NCBI RefSeq assembly: GCF_000423625.1
Contig: NZ_AUII01000036.1
Span: 1-34,234, forward strand
DNA: 34,234 nucleotides
Direction: 5' to 3'
Source: Pseudonocardia asaccharolytica DSM 44247 = NBRC 16224
Lineage (GTDB): Bacteria; Actinomycetota; Actinomycetes; Mycobacteriales; Pseudonocardiaceae
Positions 1-7,578 of this stretch are shown piece by piece. Every line of letters starts with the position of its first letter. Position 1 is the first letter of the stretch. The position numbers were made by a program, and so were the translations under genes. The notes below the pieces were generated by a model. That model saw only the letters and a list, made by a program, of their open reading frames with translations. It was not told the DNA's origin and ran no database searches.

Positions 1-615
1 GTCCCGGTCGGCGGCGTCCCGGTCGGCGGCGCGCAGCAGGTACTGGGCGGCCTGCCCGGTGCCGTGTGCCGCGTCCGGATCGACGGCCATCCTCGCCACC
101 TGGTCACGCAGCCACTCGGCGCCGCGGTCGGCCTGCAGCGACGCGTTCGCCGCGATCTTCGACCCGTCGATCGCGACCGTGCCCAGCCGGGCCAGCCCGG
201 CCGCCCGGCCCGGCCGCAGCACCCGGGCGGACACCTCGGTGAACGCCTCCAGGTGCGTCCGGCGGAACCGGGAGATCACCGTGTGGTCCGGGGCGTCCTG
301 GGCGCAGAGCACCCGGAACGCCACGTCGGTGCCGCACAACCGCTCGATCGCCCGGCTGGAGCGCGGCCCCACCGCGTACGCGTAGCGCAACAGGGTGAGC
401 AGCATGTCCGGGTCATACCCCGCCCGCCCGGCCGCGGTGCGCCGGTCCCGCCCGTCGCGCCGCCGCGCCGCCCGCTGGTGGACCGCCGCGGTGTCCAGCG
501 CGGCCACCGTGTCGATCACAAACCAGGCCAGATGGCCCTCCGGCAGCCAGTCGGACATGTTCGGCGGCAACAGGAACTCCTGGTCCCGCACCACCGGCCG
601 GTACCCCTTCGCCAC
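1..615 (-). CDS. IS1182-type transposase, N-terminal part (runs off the left edge)
   Basis: This is the first 205 codons of a DDE transposase. It is open to base 1 without a stop, so the C-terminus lies outside the window. The N-terminus has the usual IS1182-type opening: a VAKGYRPV stretch, then PPNMSDWLPEGHLAWFVID. It is followed by the GYDPDMLLTLLRYAY and DHTVISRFRR blocks and by TVAIDGSKIAANAS, which carries the first catalytic Asp. The start is uncertain: GTG at 615 fits family alignments, and an in-frame GTG at 645 is also open. The last visible codons hold a 15-bp tandem repeat (bases 1-30) that encodes AADRD twice. The gene diverges from the GntR gene. No terminal inverted repeat could be defined. 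Confidence 0.85.
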   Translation of the reverse strand, partial: MAKGYRPVVRDQEFLLPPNMSDWLPEGHLAWFVIDTVAALDTAAVHQRAARRRDGRDRRTAAGRAGYDPDMLLTLLRYAYAVGPRSSRAIERLCGTDVAFRVLCAQDAPDHTVISRFRRTHLEAFTEVSARVLRPGRAAGLARLGTVAIDGSKIAANASLQADRGAEWLRDQVARMAVDPDAAHGTGQAAQYLLRAADRDAADRD

Positions 616-746
616 CGGCCAAGCATCCCGGGAAGAGGGGTCCACAGTGGATAGACGCGCTGATTCGCCAACAGCCTCCCGACGCTGCTCCACTGACCCA
701 GCGGGTATCGTGACGAAAGGTCGGATGTCCTGTGAGGGGTGGGAGC

Positions 747-1490
747 GTGCCGGTAACTGACGAGGCCATCGAGAAGATCAAGACGATGATCGTCTCGGGC
801 GAGCTGGGTCCGGGTGACCGGCTACCCAAGGAAGCGGATCTCGCCGAGCGGCTGGGCCTGTCCCGCAGCTCGCTGCGCGAGGCGGTCAAGGCGCTGTCGC
901 TGATCCGGGTGCTCGATGTCCGCCAGGGCGACGGCACCTACGTGACCAGCCTGGCGCCGGACCTGCTGCTGGACGCCCTCGGCTTCGTCGTCGACTTCCA
1001 CCGCGACGACACCGTACTGGACTTCCTGGAGGTTCGACGCATCCTGGAGCCCGCGGCCACCGCGATGGCCGCGCTGGCGATGCCGGAGGCGGAGATCGTC
1101 GCGCTGGGCGGGGTGCTCGCCGAGCTGGGCGAGGAGCCCACCGTGGAGGCGCTCGTCGCGAACGACCTGGACTTCCACCGGCGGATCGCCGCGGGCTCGG
1201 GCAACCCCGTGCTCTGCTCGTTGATCGAGAGCTTGTCCGGCCCGACGGCGCGGGCGCGGATCTGGCGCGGGCTCACCCAGGAGGGCGCCGTCCGCCGGAC
1301 CCGCGAGCAGCACCAGGCCATCTACGAGGCGATCGCCTCCCGTCAACCCGAGGTCGCGCGGTCGTGGGCGACCGTGCACATCGCCGGTGTCGAGGAGTGG
1401 CTGCGCACGATGCTTGGCTCGGCGGAGGGGGCGCTGACGTCGGCTGAGGTGAACGGATCGGGGAAGCGATCGGCTCAGGACAGGCCGTAG
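747..1490 (+). CDS. GntR/FadR-family transcriptional regulator (FCD domain)
   Basis: A 247-residue DNA-binding regulator. The N-terminal winged helix-turn-helix (about residues 5-70) has the signature LGPGDRLPKEADLAERLGLSR-SSLREAVKAL and the wing VRQGDGTYV. An all-helical FCD ligand-binding domain follows, with EVRRILEPAATAMAA, the DLDFHRRIAAGSGNP metal-site block and an EQHQAIYEAIASRQPE helix. I chose GTG 747 because AGGGG at 735-739 is well spaced from it; a GTG at 732 is also in frame. FCD regulators usually repress sugar-acid or organic-acid catabolic genes and respond to the substrate. The only catabolic sequences nearby are the degraded fragments immediately downstream, so its original target operon may be lost. 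Confidence 0.9.
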   Translation: MPVTDEAIEKIKTMIVSGELGPGDRLPKEADLAERLGLSRSSLREAVKALSLIRVLDVRQGDGTYVTSLAPDLLLDALGFVVDFHRDDTVLDFLEVRRILEPAATAMAALAMPEAEIVALGGVLAELGEEPTVEALVANDLDFHRRIAAGSGNPVLCSLIESLSGPTARARIWRGLTQEGAVRRTREQHQAIYEAIASRQPEVARSWATVHIAGVEEWLRTMLGSAEGALTSAEVNGSGKRSAQDRP

Positions 1491-1690
1491 ACGCGGCGCG
1501 CGGTCCCGCCGAGGAGGGCCGCCCGCTCGGCCGGGTGCAGCCGTCGAGCAGGTCGGAGGTCTGCGCCCTGCCATGACCACCTTCTGCGCGTTGCCGCCGG
1601 ACAGGTAGCCGATCCCACCGCGCAGCGCCTGCGGGTCACGTCACCGGGTTCGAGGACCATGAACCGGCTGAGGTAGCGCACGATCCCGGC
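1475..1690 (-). pseudogene. Mosaic of three gene remnants: FAH hydrolase, sugar ABC ATPase, amidohydrolase C-terminus
   Basis: Read on the minus strand, three unrelated short protein ends follow one another in different frames. At about 1688-1640, IVRYLSRFMVLEPGDV matches the C-terminal part of fumarylacetoacetate-hydrolase-family proteins. At about 1637-1570, ALRGGIGYLSGGNAQKVVMA is the signature motif of carbohydrate-importer ABC ATPases. At about 1546-1475, LHPAERAALLGGTARRVYGL plus a stop codon is a typical amidohydrolase C-terminus. None is a complete domain. The last fragment overlaps the 3' end of the GntR gene by 16 bp. This looks like a catabolic operon reduced by deletions. The family names rest on motif recognition only. 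Confidence 0.6.
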
Positions 1691-1724
1691 GCGGGCCAAT
1701 ACCCGATGGCTCGCCGTGACATCG

Positions 1725-1734
1725 GATATATATC
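1725..1734. promoter_or_regulatory. AT-rich palindrome GATATATATC
   Basis: A 10-bp perfect palindrome flanked by CGG on both sides, conspicuous in DNA that is otherwise extremely GC-rich. It lies just upstream (minus-strand sense) of the catabolic remnants. It could be the old operator or -10 region of that lost operon. No function is proven. Confidence 0.3.
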
Positions 1735-1874
1735 GGGTGCGACCCGTGCGGTGCAGCAGATGGCGGAATATTGCCCTCAAACATCTGATGATCTTGGGAA
1801 GGGTCGGTCCCGTCACGGCCCGAAGCCCGGGCGCCGACTCCCCGCTGCTGCCGAACTCGGCGGGAGCGGGGCGT

Positions 1875-1891
1875 TCACCTGACCCGGGTGG
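1875..1891. promoter_or_regulatory. Weak copy of the 17-bp TCRYCC-N5-GGRYGA motif
   Basis: The sequence is TCACCT-GACCC-GGGTGG: correct 5-bp spacer, last base changed from A to G. The centre is 80 bp upstream of the GTG of the small gene at 1963, the same distance seen for the strong copies. Confidence 0.45.
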
Positions 1892-1962
1892 TGTCGACCC
1901 GGCGGGGGTTTTCGATACTGCGGCAGCGCCGTGCGCTGCGGCGCCATGGCGGAGGTGGTCTG

Positions 1963-2223
1963 GTGCACCCGGATGCTGAACGGACGCCGAACGGGGTCGG
2001 CGTCCCGACGACGCCGACGACGCTGACGGTCGCCGCGCCCCGGCACGAGCTCGGGACGAGCCCAGCAGCGAACGCGCAGTGGCCCGACCGGCTGATCCGG
2101 CTGCTCACCCAGGAGGTCCGGGCGGCCGTGGCGGGTGGGTTGCTGACCGCGGCCGAGGGCGAGCAGCTGCTCGCCCGGCTCACGCTGGTGATCGACCAGG
2201 CGATGACCCCGACGCGGCCGTGA
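1963..2223 (+). CDS. Small hypothetical protein, 86 aa
   Basis: I do not recognise the family. GTG at 1963 is preceded by GGAGG (1951-1955) at good spacing, which makes it a better start than the upstream in-frame codons. The first 40 residues are Pro/Thr-rich and probably disordered. The second half is a predicted amphipathic helical pair, WPDRLIRLLTQEVRAAV and GLLTAAEGEQLLARLTLVI. There is no signal peptide or membrane segment. A weak copy of the 17-bp motif lies 80 bp upstream, and a 7-bp stem hairpin (GCAGCGC/GCGCTGC, 1923-1939) lies between motif and start. It ends 10 bp before the convergent 68-aa gene. Confidence 0.6.
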   Translation: MHPDAERTPNGVGVPTTPTTLTVAAPRHELGTSPAANAQWPDRLIRLLTQEVRAAVAGGLLTAAEGEQLLARLTLVIDQAMTPTRP

Positions 2224-2232
2224 GGCGCCGGG

Positions 2233-2439
2233 TCAACCCGGCAGCCGCTGTAGGGAGACCACTTCCAGACCCATAGCGCGGCACAGCGCCAGCAGGTCGC
2301 GCAGGTCGGACTCCTCGGCCAGCTCACCGAACATGATCGTCTGTGGTGGGACGGCCTGGATCTGCATGCCGCAGAACGCGTTTCGCGCCCGGTCCGACAG
2401 CCGGCCGCTCACCCGGACCTCGTATCGCGCACGCCCCAT
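2233..2439 (-). CDS. Small conserved protein, 68 aa (paralogue of the one at 27864-28070)
   Basis: A compact alpha/beta-looking protein of unknown function. It aligns over its full length and without gaps to a second 68-aa protein at 27864-28070. Shared features are RYE-R-V-GRLS near the N-terminus, the central VPPQTI, and a C-terminal G-VVS-PG. ATG 2439 is chosen because GGAGG lies about 9 bp upstream and the paralogue starts at the same point; longer in-frame starts are Arg-rich and not shared. Both paralogues carry a 17-bp motif copy 80-95 bp upstream. The conserved VPPQT-I and helix (ESDLRDLLALCRAMGLEVVS) suggest a small regulatory or partner-binding fold, but I assign no function. Confidence 0.8.
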   Translation of the reverse strand: MGRARYEVRVSGRLSDRARNAFCGMQIQAVPPQTIMFGELAEESDLRDLLALCRAMGLEVVSLQRLPG

Positions 2440-2513
2440 CGGCACTCGCCTCCAACGCCGCGTCCCGGGCCGGCGCAGGCGGCCCACGGTCCGCCGCGGC
2501 CGGCGGGGCGGCA

Positions 2514-2530
2514 TCGCCCGAATCGGATGA
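2514..2530. promoter_or_regulatory. Copy of the 17-bp TCRYCC-N5-GGRYGA motif
   Basis: TCGCCC-GAATC-GGATGA, centred 83 bp upstream of the ATG of the 68-aa gene at 2439. It sits in the 333-bp gap (2440-2772) between that gene and the LuxR regulator. The rest of the gap is AT-richer than its surroundings and contains no convincing gene. It has a hairpin at 2720-2737 and a possible TTGACA/ATGCGT promoter pair (2668-2673 and 2691-2696, 17-bp spacer). Confidence 0.65.
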
Positions 2531-2719
2531 GACGGCCGGCGAATCGCGAAGGATGTTCCCGCCATTTACGACATAGGTGTGAATTGCACAGAAAAGAGCC
2601 CGGAAAGTCCATGGACATCATGGCTGGACGGCCTTATCGTGACTCGGCGCCCTGCCAGGTATGCCATTTGACATTCCGATCTCCTGAGCGATGCGTCCAA
2701 CGCGGCACAGGTCCCGATT

Positions 2720-2737
2720 CTGGCGCCATCGCGCCAG
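2720..2737. promoter_or_regulatory. Hairpin/inverted repeat upstream of the LuxR-type regulator
   Basis: CTGGCGC-CATC-GCGCCAG is a perfect 7-bp inverted repeat with a 4-nt loop, ending 35 bp before the ATG of the large regulator. Its position suits an operator or a 5' leader hairpin. No known binding protein can be named. Confidence 0.35.
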
Positions 2738-2772
2738 TCGATAGGGCAGTATGGCGCAGGTGTTACCGCCGG

Positions 2773-5463
2773 ATGGGGGAACGGGGGTTGGAACTCGTGC
2801 CACTTGTTCCGCGGGCAAAGATCGCGGTTCCGCGACTCCCGCCGGAATTCGTGATGCGGCATTCGCTTCGGACTGATCTCGACGCCGGGGAAGGCAAGAG
2901 TATCGGGCTGGTCTGCGCCCCCGCCGGATACGGCAAGACCCTGCTGCTGGCGGAATGGGCACTTGGGAGCACCGGAACGGAGACCGCCTGGGTGGGGCTC
3001 GATCGCGACGACAACGACCCACGGCGGTTGTGGGCGTCCGTGGTGGCCGCGATTGCCGCCTGCCCGTCAGTGCCTCCGTCGAGCCGCCTGCACGCCCCCT
3101 GGATCTGGCGTCCGGGCGCCCAGCCGGAGTTCCTCGCCGAGCTCCTGGACGCCCTGCAGGCACTGCCCCGGCCGATCCGGCTGATCCTCGACGACCTGCA
3201 CGAGCTCGTCGAGCCGGAGACCCTGCACGGCATCGAGATCCTCCTGCGCAACCGCCCCGACCACGTTCAGCTGATCCTCTCCAGTCGGCTGGATCCACCG
3301 CTGTCCCTCCCACGGCTGCGCCTCGCAGGCCGTCTGTGGGAGCTGCGCGCCGACCGGTTGCGCTTCTCTTTGGCGGAGGCGGCGACGCTGCTGGAGAAGT
3401 CGGACTTGCGCCTCACCCCCGCGCAGGTCGAGGTGCTGCATCAGCGCACCGGAGGCTGGGCCGCAGGCCTGCGTCTTGCCGCGCTCGCCATGACCAGGTC
3501 CGCTGACCTCGACGGCTTCCTCGCCGAGTTCTCCGGCGATGAGCGGTCGGTGGCGGACTACCTGGTCGGGGAGATCCTCTCGCGCCTTCCGGAGGACATC
3601 CAGGAGTTCCTGCGGCAGACCAGCATCGCCGATCCGATCCCGTCGGCTCTCGCCGTCGTGCTGTCCGGCCGGGAGGAGGCCGGCAGCCTGCTCGACGGGC
3701 TCGAGCGCCAGACCTCACTGGTGTCGGCCACGAGCCGGCGGCGCGACGCCTACCGGATCCAGGAGCTCCTGCGCAGCTATCTGCGCGCGGATCTCCATCG
3801 TCAGGGCCCGATGCGGGCAGCCGAGCTGCACGCCGCCGCGGCGCGCTGGTGGGCAGCGCAGGACCGACCCGTGCTGGCTCTCGACCACGCCGCGCAGAGC
3901 CGCGATACCACCATGCTGTCGGACCTGCTGCACCGCTTCGCCGTTCCGCTGCTCCTCACCGGCGACCACGGTCCCCTCCGCCGCGCGATCACCACCCTGG
4001 GGGCCCGTACCACGGCCGCCGACGCGCTGCTCGCCCTCACCTCGGCGCTCACCCACCTCGAGGCCGGTGAGATATCGGCGGCCCGGTGCGATCTGGGCCT
4101 CGCCCAGCGGTCCCATCCGGTCGAAGACACCACGAGCACCACGAGCACGGACGTCTCCGTGCTGCGCGTGTTGGCCGAGCAGTTCGGCGCTGTCCTGCCC
4201 GGCGCTGTCCTGCCCGGCGGTGCTGCGACCGCGTCGCCGACGACGCTGAACGAGCTGCCCGCGGAACCGGAGCTGGAGGCGCTCAGCAGACTGAGCCGTG
4301 GCACGGCGCTGCTGTTCGACAACCGCGACCGGGCCGCGGCGCGTGCGGAGCTCGAGGCTGCGCTCGGGCTGGGCCGCCGGCACGGCTTCGACTACCTGTC
4401 CCTGCAATGTCTGACGCTGCTGGGCATCGTCGCGGGCACCTGCGGCGACATTCGCACGATGCGGGCGATGAGCACACAGGCCCGTGGCTGCGCGGCCGAG
4501 CACGGCTGGGAGGCCTCGACCTGGTCGGCCGCCGCCACCTCGATGCTCGCCTACGCCGTCCTTCAGCGCGCCGATGCGCATGATGCCGAGCGTCTCGCCG
4601 CCGAGGGGCTCGCGCTCGGTCCGGGCGCCTCGTCCCCACCGCTGCGGTTCGCCCTGCGGACGGTTCACGGCGCCGCGGTCCTCGACCGCGGCGACCGGGC
4701 GCGCGGCCTGGGTGAGCTGCAGCAGGCGCGCACGGAGTTCGGTGATCACCCTGCCGGCGCCGAGCAGGCCGCCGCGGCCGCGCTGCTCGAGTTCCACGCC
4801 GCGATGCTGCTCGGGCACTCCACGGCAGCCTGGACGGTGTACCGCTGGTTGGCCGACCGCACCAGCGGCAACGTCGAGTTGCTGATCATGCGTGCGTGGG
4901 TGGACGCGGCGAGCGGCCGGCTTGAGCACGCCCGGTCGACCGTTCGCACCGTGCTGGAGGAACCCGCGCAGGCACTGCTGCCGCATACCGTCGTGGATGC
5001 GTGGTTGCTGGAGACGACGCTCGCGCTCGCCACCAGGGAGCGGCCCGCCGCCCGCCGCGCGCTGCAGACCGCGCTGGCCCTTGCCGAGCCGCTCGACGCC
5101 GTGCGGCCGTTCACCCAGGCCGGACCCGGCGTCCGCGAGCTGCTCGTGCACCAGCACGGCAGCTTCGGCTCCTCGGAGGAGTTCGCGAGACGTGCGCTCG
5201 CCGCTGGAGCCGGTCTGCAGGAGTGCCGGGCGCTGCTGAGCGAGCGGGAGCTCACCGTGCTGACGCTGCTCCCGACGCTGCTCTCGCTGGACGAGATCGC
5301 CACGGACCTTACCGTCTCGGTCAACACGGTGAAGAGCCACGTGCGGTCGATCTACGCCAAGCTCGGCGTGAGCAGCCGCCGCACGGCCGTCCTCGTGGCC
5401 CACGAGCACGGCCTGCTCGCAGCGGCTGAGCGCCGGCGGGCTACAGCCCCGTCTCGGCCGTGA
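2773..5463 (+). CDS. LuxR-family (MalT/LAL-like) ATP-binding transcriptional regulator, 896 aa
   Basis: A large STAND-type activator. Near the N-terminus are VPRAKIAVPRLPPEFV and the Walker A motif CAPAGYGKT, followed by Walker B LILDDLHEL. A winged-helix segment (LTPAQVEVLHQRTGGWAAGLRLAALAM) follows, then a long Ala-rich TPR-like helical region. The C-terminal LuxR helix-turn-helix runs from LSERELTVLTLLPTLLSLDEIA to VSVNTVKSHVRSIYAKLGV. The length of about 900 aa is usual for the MalT/LAL class. ATG 2773 precedes the conserved VPRAK start; upstream in-frame codons translate into Cys/Arg-rich sequence unlike the family. A 15-bp tandem repeat encodes GAVLPGAVLPGG. Such proteins bind an inducer and activate nearby genes; the ligand and targets are unknown. 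The 3' end overlaps DUF2252 by 23 bp, tail to tail. Confidence 0.9.
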   Translation: MGERGLELVPLVPRAKIAVPRLPPEFVMRHSLRTDLDAGEGKSIGLVCAPAGYGKTLLLAEWALGSTGTETAWVGLDRDDNDPRRLWASVVAAIAACPSVPPSSRLHAPWIWRPGAQPEFLAELLDALQALPRPIRLILDDLHELVEPETLHGIEILLRNRPDHVQLILSSRLDPPLSLPRLRLAGRLWELRADRLRFSLAEAATLLEKSDLRLTPAQVEVLHQRTGGWAAGLRLAALAMTRSADLDGFLAEFSGDERSVADYLVGEILSRLPEDIQEFLRQTSIADPIPSALAVVLSGREEAGSLLDGLERQTSLVSATSRRRDAYRIQELLRSYLRADLHRQGPMRAAELHAAAARWWAAQDRPVLALDHAAQSRDTTMLSDLLHRFAVPLLLTGDHGPLRRAITTLGARTTAADALLALTSALTHLEAGEISAARCDLGLAQRSHPVEDTTSTTSTDVSVLRVLAEQFGAVLPGAVLPGGAATASPTTLNELPAEPELEALSRLSRGTALLFDNRDRAAARAELEAALGLGRRHGFDYLSLQCLTLLGIVAGTCGDIRTMRAMSTQARGCAAEHGWEASTWSAAATSMLAYAVLQRADAHDAERLAAEGLALGPGASSPPLRFALRTVHGAAVLDRGDRARGLGELQQARTEFGDHPAGAEQAAAAALLEFHAAMLLGHSTAAWTVYRWLADRTSGNVELLIMRAWVDAASGRLEHARSTVRTVLEEPAQALLPHTVVDAWLLETTLALATRERPAARRALQTALALAEPLDAVRPFTQAGPGVRELLVHQHGSFGSSEEFARRALAAGAGLQECRALLSERELTVLTLLPTLLSLDEIATDLTVSVNTVKSHVRSIYAKLGVSSRRTAVLVAHEHGLLAAAERRRATAPSRP

Positions 5464-6886
5464 TCCGGCCCGATCCGATCGCGTCCAGCAGTGCCTGGTG
5501 GTCCCGCTCGTTCTGGTCGGCGTACTGCTCGGCGAACTCACGGACCGCCGTCTCGAACGCGGGGCCGGAGCCGAGGTAGGCCGCGATCGCGACGCGGTCC
5601 CCCGAGCGGGCGTGGGCCCGCGCCAGCGTCCAGCCACACAGCTCGCCGTAGGCCCGCATCCCCTTGGGGATCATCGTCTCGACCTCGGCCGAGAACTTCC
5701 CGTCCCGCAGCTGCCGCAGGTAGAAGTCGCGGGATCGGCCGTCGAAACCCTCGACCCTGACCCAGCCGAGGAAGATGTCGCTGACGGTCTGCATGAGCCG
5801 CTGCCCGACGACCACTCGCCGACCGGCGTTCTGGTACTCGCTGGGCTCGAGGAACGGCTCCAGTACCGTCGGGCCGGCCTCCTTGGCCTGCAGGAACAAC
5901 GGGTCGTGCTCGTCGTCTCCGAGCAGCAGGATCATCCAGGAGCGGGTGCCCACGCTGCCGACGCCGACGACCTTGCGCGCCATGTCCACCAGCCGGTACT
6001 GGTCCAGCAACACCCGCCGCTCCGGCTCGAGACTGATCCGGTACGCGCGCAGCACCGCACGTAGCTGCTGTTCGATCTCTGCGGCGTCGGTGCCGTCGGC
6101 GACCAGGTCCGCGACGGGGACGATGAGCGGCGGGTCGGCGATGATCCTCGGTCGTCCGTCCCGGACCCCGGCGAACCGGGCGAGAGCACCGAGATTGTCC
6201 CTGCTCCGCGCCTTGGCCAGGTTCCGGGAGAACCGCTTGCGCCGGGCCCCGACGAGGTCCTGGGCGAAGTACGCCTGCACCGCGGCGATATCGGCGTGGG
6301 CGTACCAGACCTCGAGCGTGGTCCGGTCGGCGAAGTCCCGCATCGCCCGGCGGTAGGCGGCGACCGCCCCGAGCACGATGCTGCGGCGTTCCTTGCCGGA
6401 GTAGCCGTTGTCTCGGCCCGCCACCTCCAGACTCGTCGCGAGGCGCTTGACGTCCCACTCCCACGGCCCGGGCAGGGTCTCGTCGAAGTCGTTGATGTCG
6501 AACACGAGGTGCCGTTCCGGCGAGGCGTACAGGCCGAAGTTCGCCAGGTGGGCGTCCCCGCAGGCCTGGACGACCAGCCCGGTCCGGGGGGTGTCGGCGA
6601 GGTCGCTCGCCATCGGCAGCGCGGCGCCGCGGAAGTACGCGAACGCCGAGACGGCCATCCGCCCGTAGCGGATCGGCATCAGCTCCGGAACGCGCGACGC
6701 GGCCTGGCCCTCCAGCAGGGCAACGGGATCGGGGCGCCCCCGGCCGGGCGTGAACTCCGCGTGGCGTGAGCGCGGCACCTCGGCGCGGGCGGCCCTCCCT
6801 CGCGCCACGCGCTGCTCCCGGGTCAAACGGGACGCCTGGTCGGGCCTCGCGCCGCGCCTGCGCGAAGCGGTGCTCGCCTGGCTCAT
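5441..6886 (-). CDS. DUF2252 family protein, 481 aa
   Basis: The family has a distant aminoglycoside-phosphotransferase/protein-kinase-like core but no established substrate. Family blocks are RMAVSAFAYFRGAA, the catalytic-loop-like CGDAHLANFG, the Asp-rich FDINDFDETLPGPWEWDVKRL (read as loop plus metal site), DMARKVVGVGSVGTR, and LQAKEAGPTVLEPF. The length matches the family. ATG 6886 has GGGAGG a short distance upstream. The gene follows the NUDIX gene by 21 bp on the same strand, so the two are probably co-transcribed. Whether it is a true kinase is inference. Confidence 0.88.
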   Translation of the reverse strand: MSQASTASRRRGARPDQASRLTREQRVARGRAARAEVPRSRHAEFTPGRGRPDPVALLEGQAASRVPELMPIRYGRMAVSAFAYFRGAALPMASDLADTPRTGLVVQACGDAHLANFGLYASPERHLVFDINDFDETLPGPWEWDVKRLATSLEVAGRDNGYSGKERRSIVLGAVAAYRRAMRDFADRTTLEVWYAHADIAAVQAYFAQDLVGARRKRFSRNLAKARSRDNLGALARFAGVRDGRPRIIADPPLIVPVADLVADGTDAAEIEQQLRAVLRAYRISLEPERRVLLDQYRLVDMARKVVGVGSVGTRSWMILLLGDDEHDPLFLQAKEAGPTVLEPFLEPSEYQNAGRRVVVGQRLMQTVSDIFLGWVRVEGFDGRSRDFYLRQLRDGKFSAEVETMIPKGMRAYGELCGWTLARAHARSGDRVAIAAYLGSGPAFETAVREFAEQYADQNERDHQALLDAIGSGRITAETGL

Positions 6887-6907
6887 CGCCCATCCCCTCC
6901 CTGCCGC

Positions 6908-7414
6908 TCAATCCAGATGCGGGTCGCTCGCCCCGGACAGGGCGTGCCGGATCAGCCGGTGCGCCCCGGGCTCCATCGGCAGCGCCGCGATGTCAATGGG
7001 GTCCATCCACGCGGCGTAGCTCGTCTCGTGCAGGTCGGGACGCGGCTCGCCCGATATCAGCCAGGCGTGGAAGCACACCACGAACTGCTGGCGCGTCTCG
7101 TCCCCGGCGGACTCGATGACATGCGCCGGATCGGTGAACAGCCCGACCAGCCCGGTGATCCGCACCCGGACCCCCGTCTCCTCGACGGTCTCGCGCAGTG
7201 CTGCCGCAACGGCGCTCTCCCCGACGTCGACCCGGCCACCCGGCAGCTCCCAGGTGCCGCTGTCGCATCGGCGAACCAGCAGCAGCTGCCCCCGCTCGTT
7301 GCGGACCGAGACGAACACCGAGGGCGTCACCACCGATGCCGTCGGGGCTTCCGGGTCGTGGAAGTGGACCCGCCGGTGCGGTACGCCCTGTCCGACGACC
7401 CGGGGATCCCGCAT
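6908..7414 (-). CDS. NUDIX hydrolase, 168 aa
   Basis: Hydrolyses a nucleoside diphosphate linked to another moiety; the substrate cannot be predicted. The Nudix box is visible as G-RVDVG-E-SAVAAAL-RE-TV-EE-TGV, with the catalytic Glu pair intact. The position that is usually hydrophobic after RE is Thr. Before it is the usual strand VFVSVRNERGQLLLVRR and the WELPGG turn. ATG 7414 is preceded by GGAGG at 6-nt spacing; longer in-frame extensions are Cys/Arg-rich and unlikely. It is first in a two-gene operon with DUF2252. The divergent region to the lipid-kinase gene contains one 17-bp motif copy that could serve both sides. Confidence 0.9.
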   Translation of the reverse strand: MRDPRVVGQGVPHRRVHFHDPEAPTASVVTPSVFVSVRNERGQLLLVRRCDSGTWELPGGRVDVGESAVAAALRETVEETGVRVRITGLVGLFTDPAHVIESAGDETRQQFVVCFHAWLISGEPRPDLHETSYAAWMDPIDIAALPMEPGAHRLIRHALSGASDPHLD

Positions 7415-7503
7415 TGACGACCTCCGTCCACGGGTGACGAGCTGGTCGCAGGAGCATCGGGCATACCCACCGACGGGACATCCCCCGCCGCAGGTGAGTG
7501 GGG

Positions 7504-7520
7504 TCATCCGGGCGGGGTGA
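7504..7520. promoter_or_regulatory. Copy of the 17-bp TCRYCC-N5-GGRYGA motif
   Basis: TCATCC-GGGCG-GGGTGA in the divergent NUDIX/lipid-kinase intergenic region. The centre is 67 bp upstream of the lipid-kinase ATG and 98 bp upstream of the NUDIX ATG. Confidence 0.7.
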
Positions 7521-7578
7521 GGACGGCCGATGCCCTCCGGTGCACCGTGGTCGACATCCTGGAAAAGGCGGTCATGTG

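Noticed and set aside
1..30. Tandem 15-bp repeat at the left edge, considered as a terminal or CRISPR-like repeat
   Set aside because: It is inside the transposase frame and encodes AADRD twice.
3715..5637. Long minus-strand open frame across the LuxR-type gene
   Set aside because: Low-complexity antisense frame; the opposite strand has Walker motifs and a LuxR helix-turn-helix.
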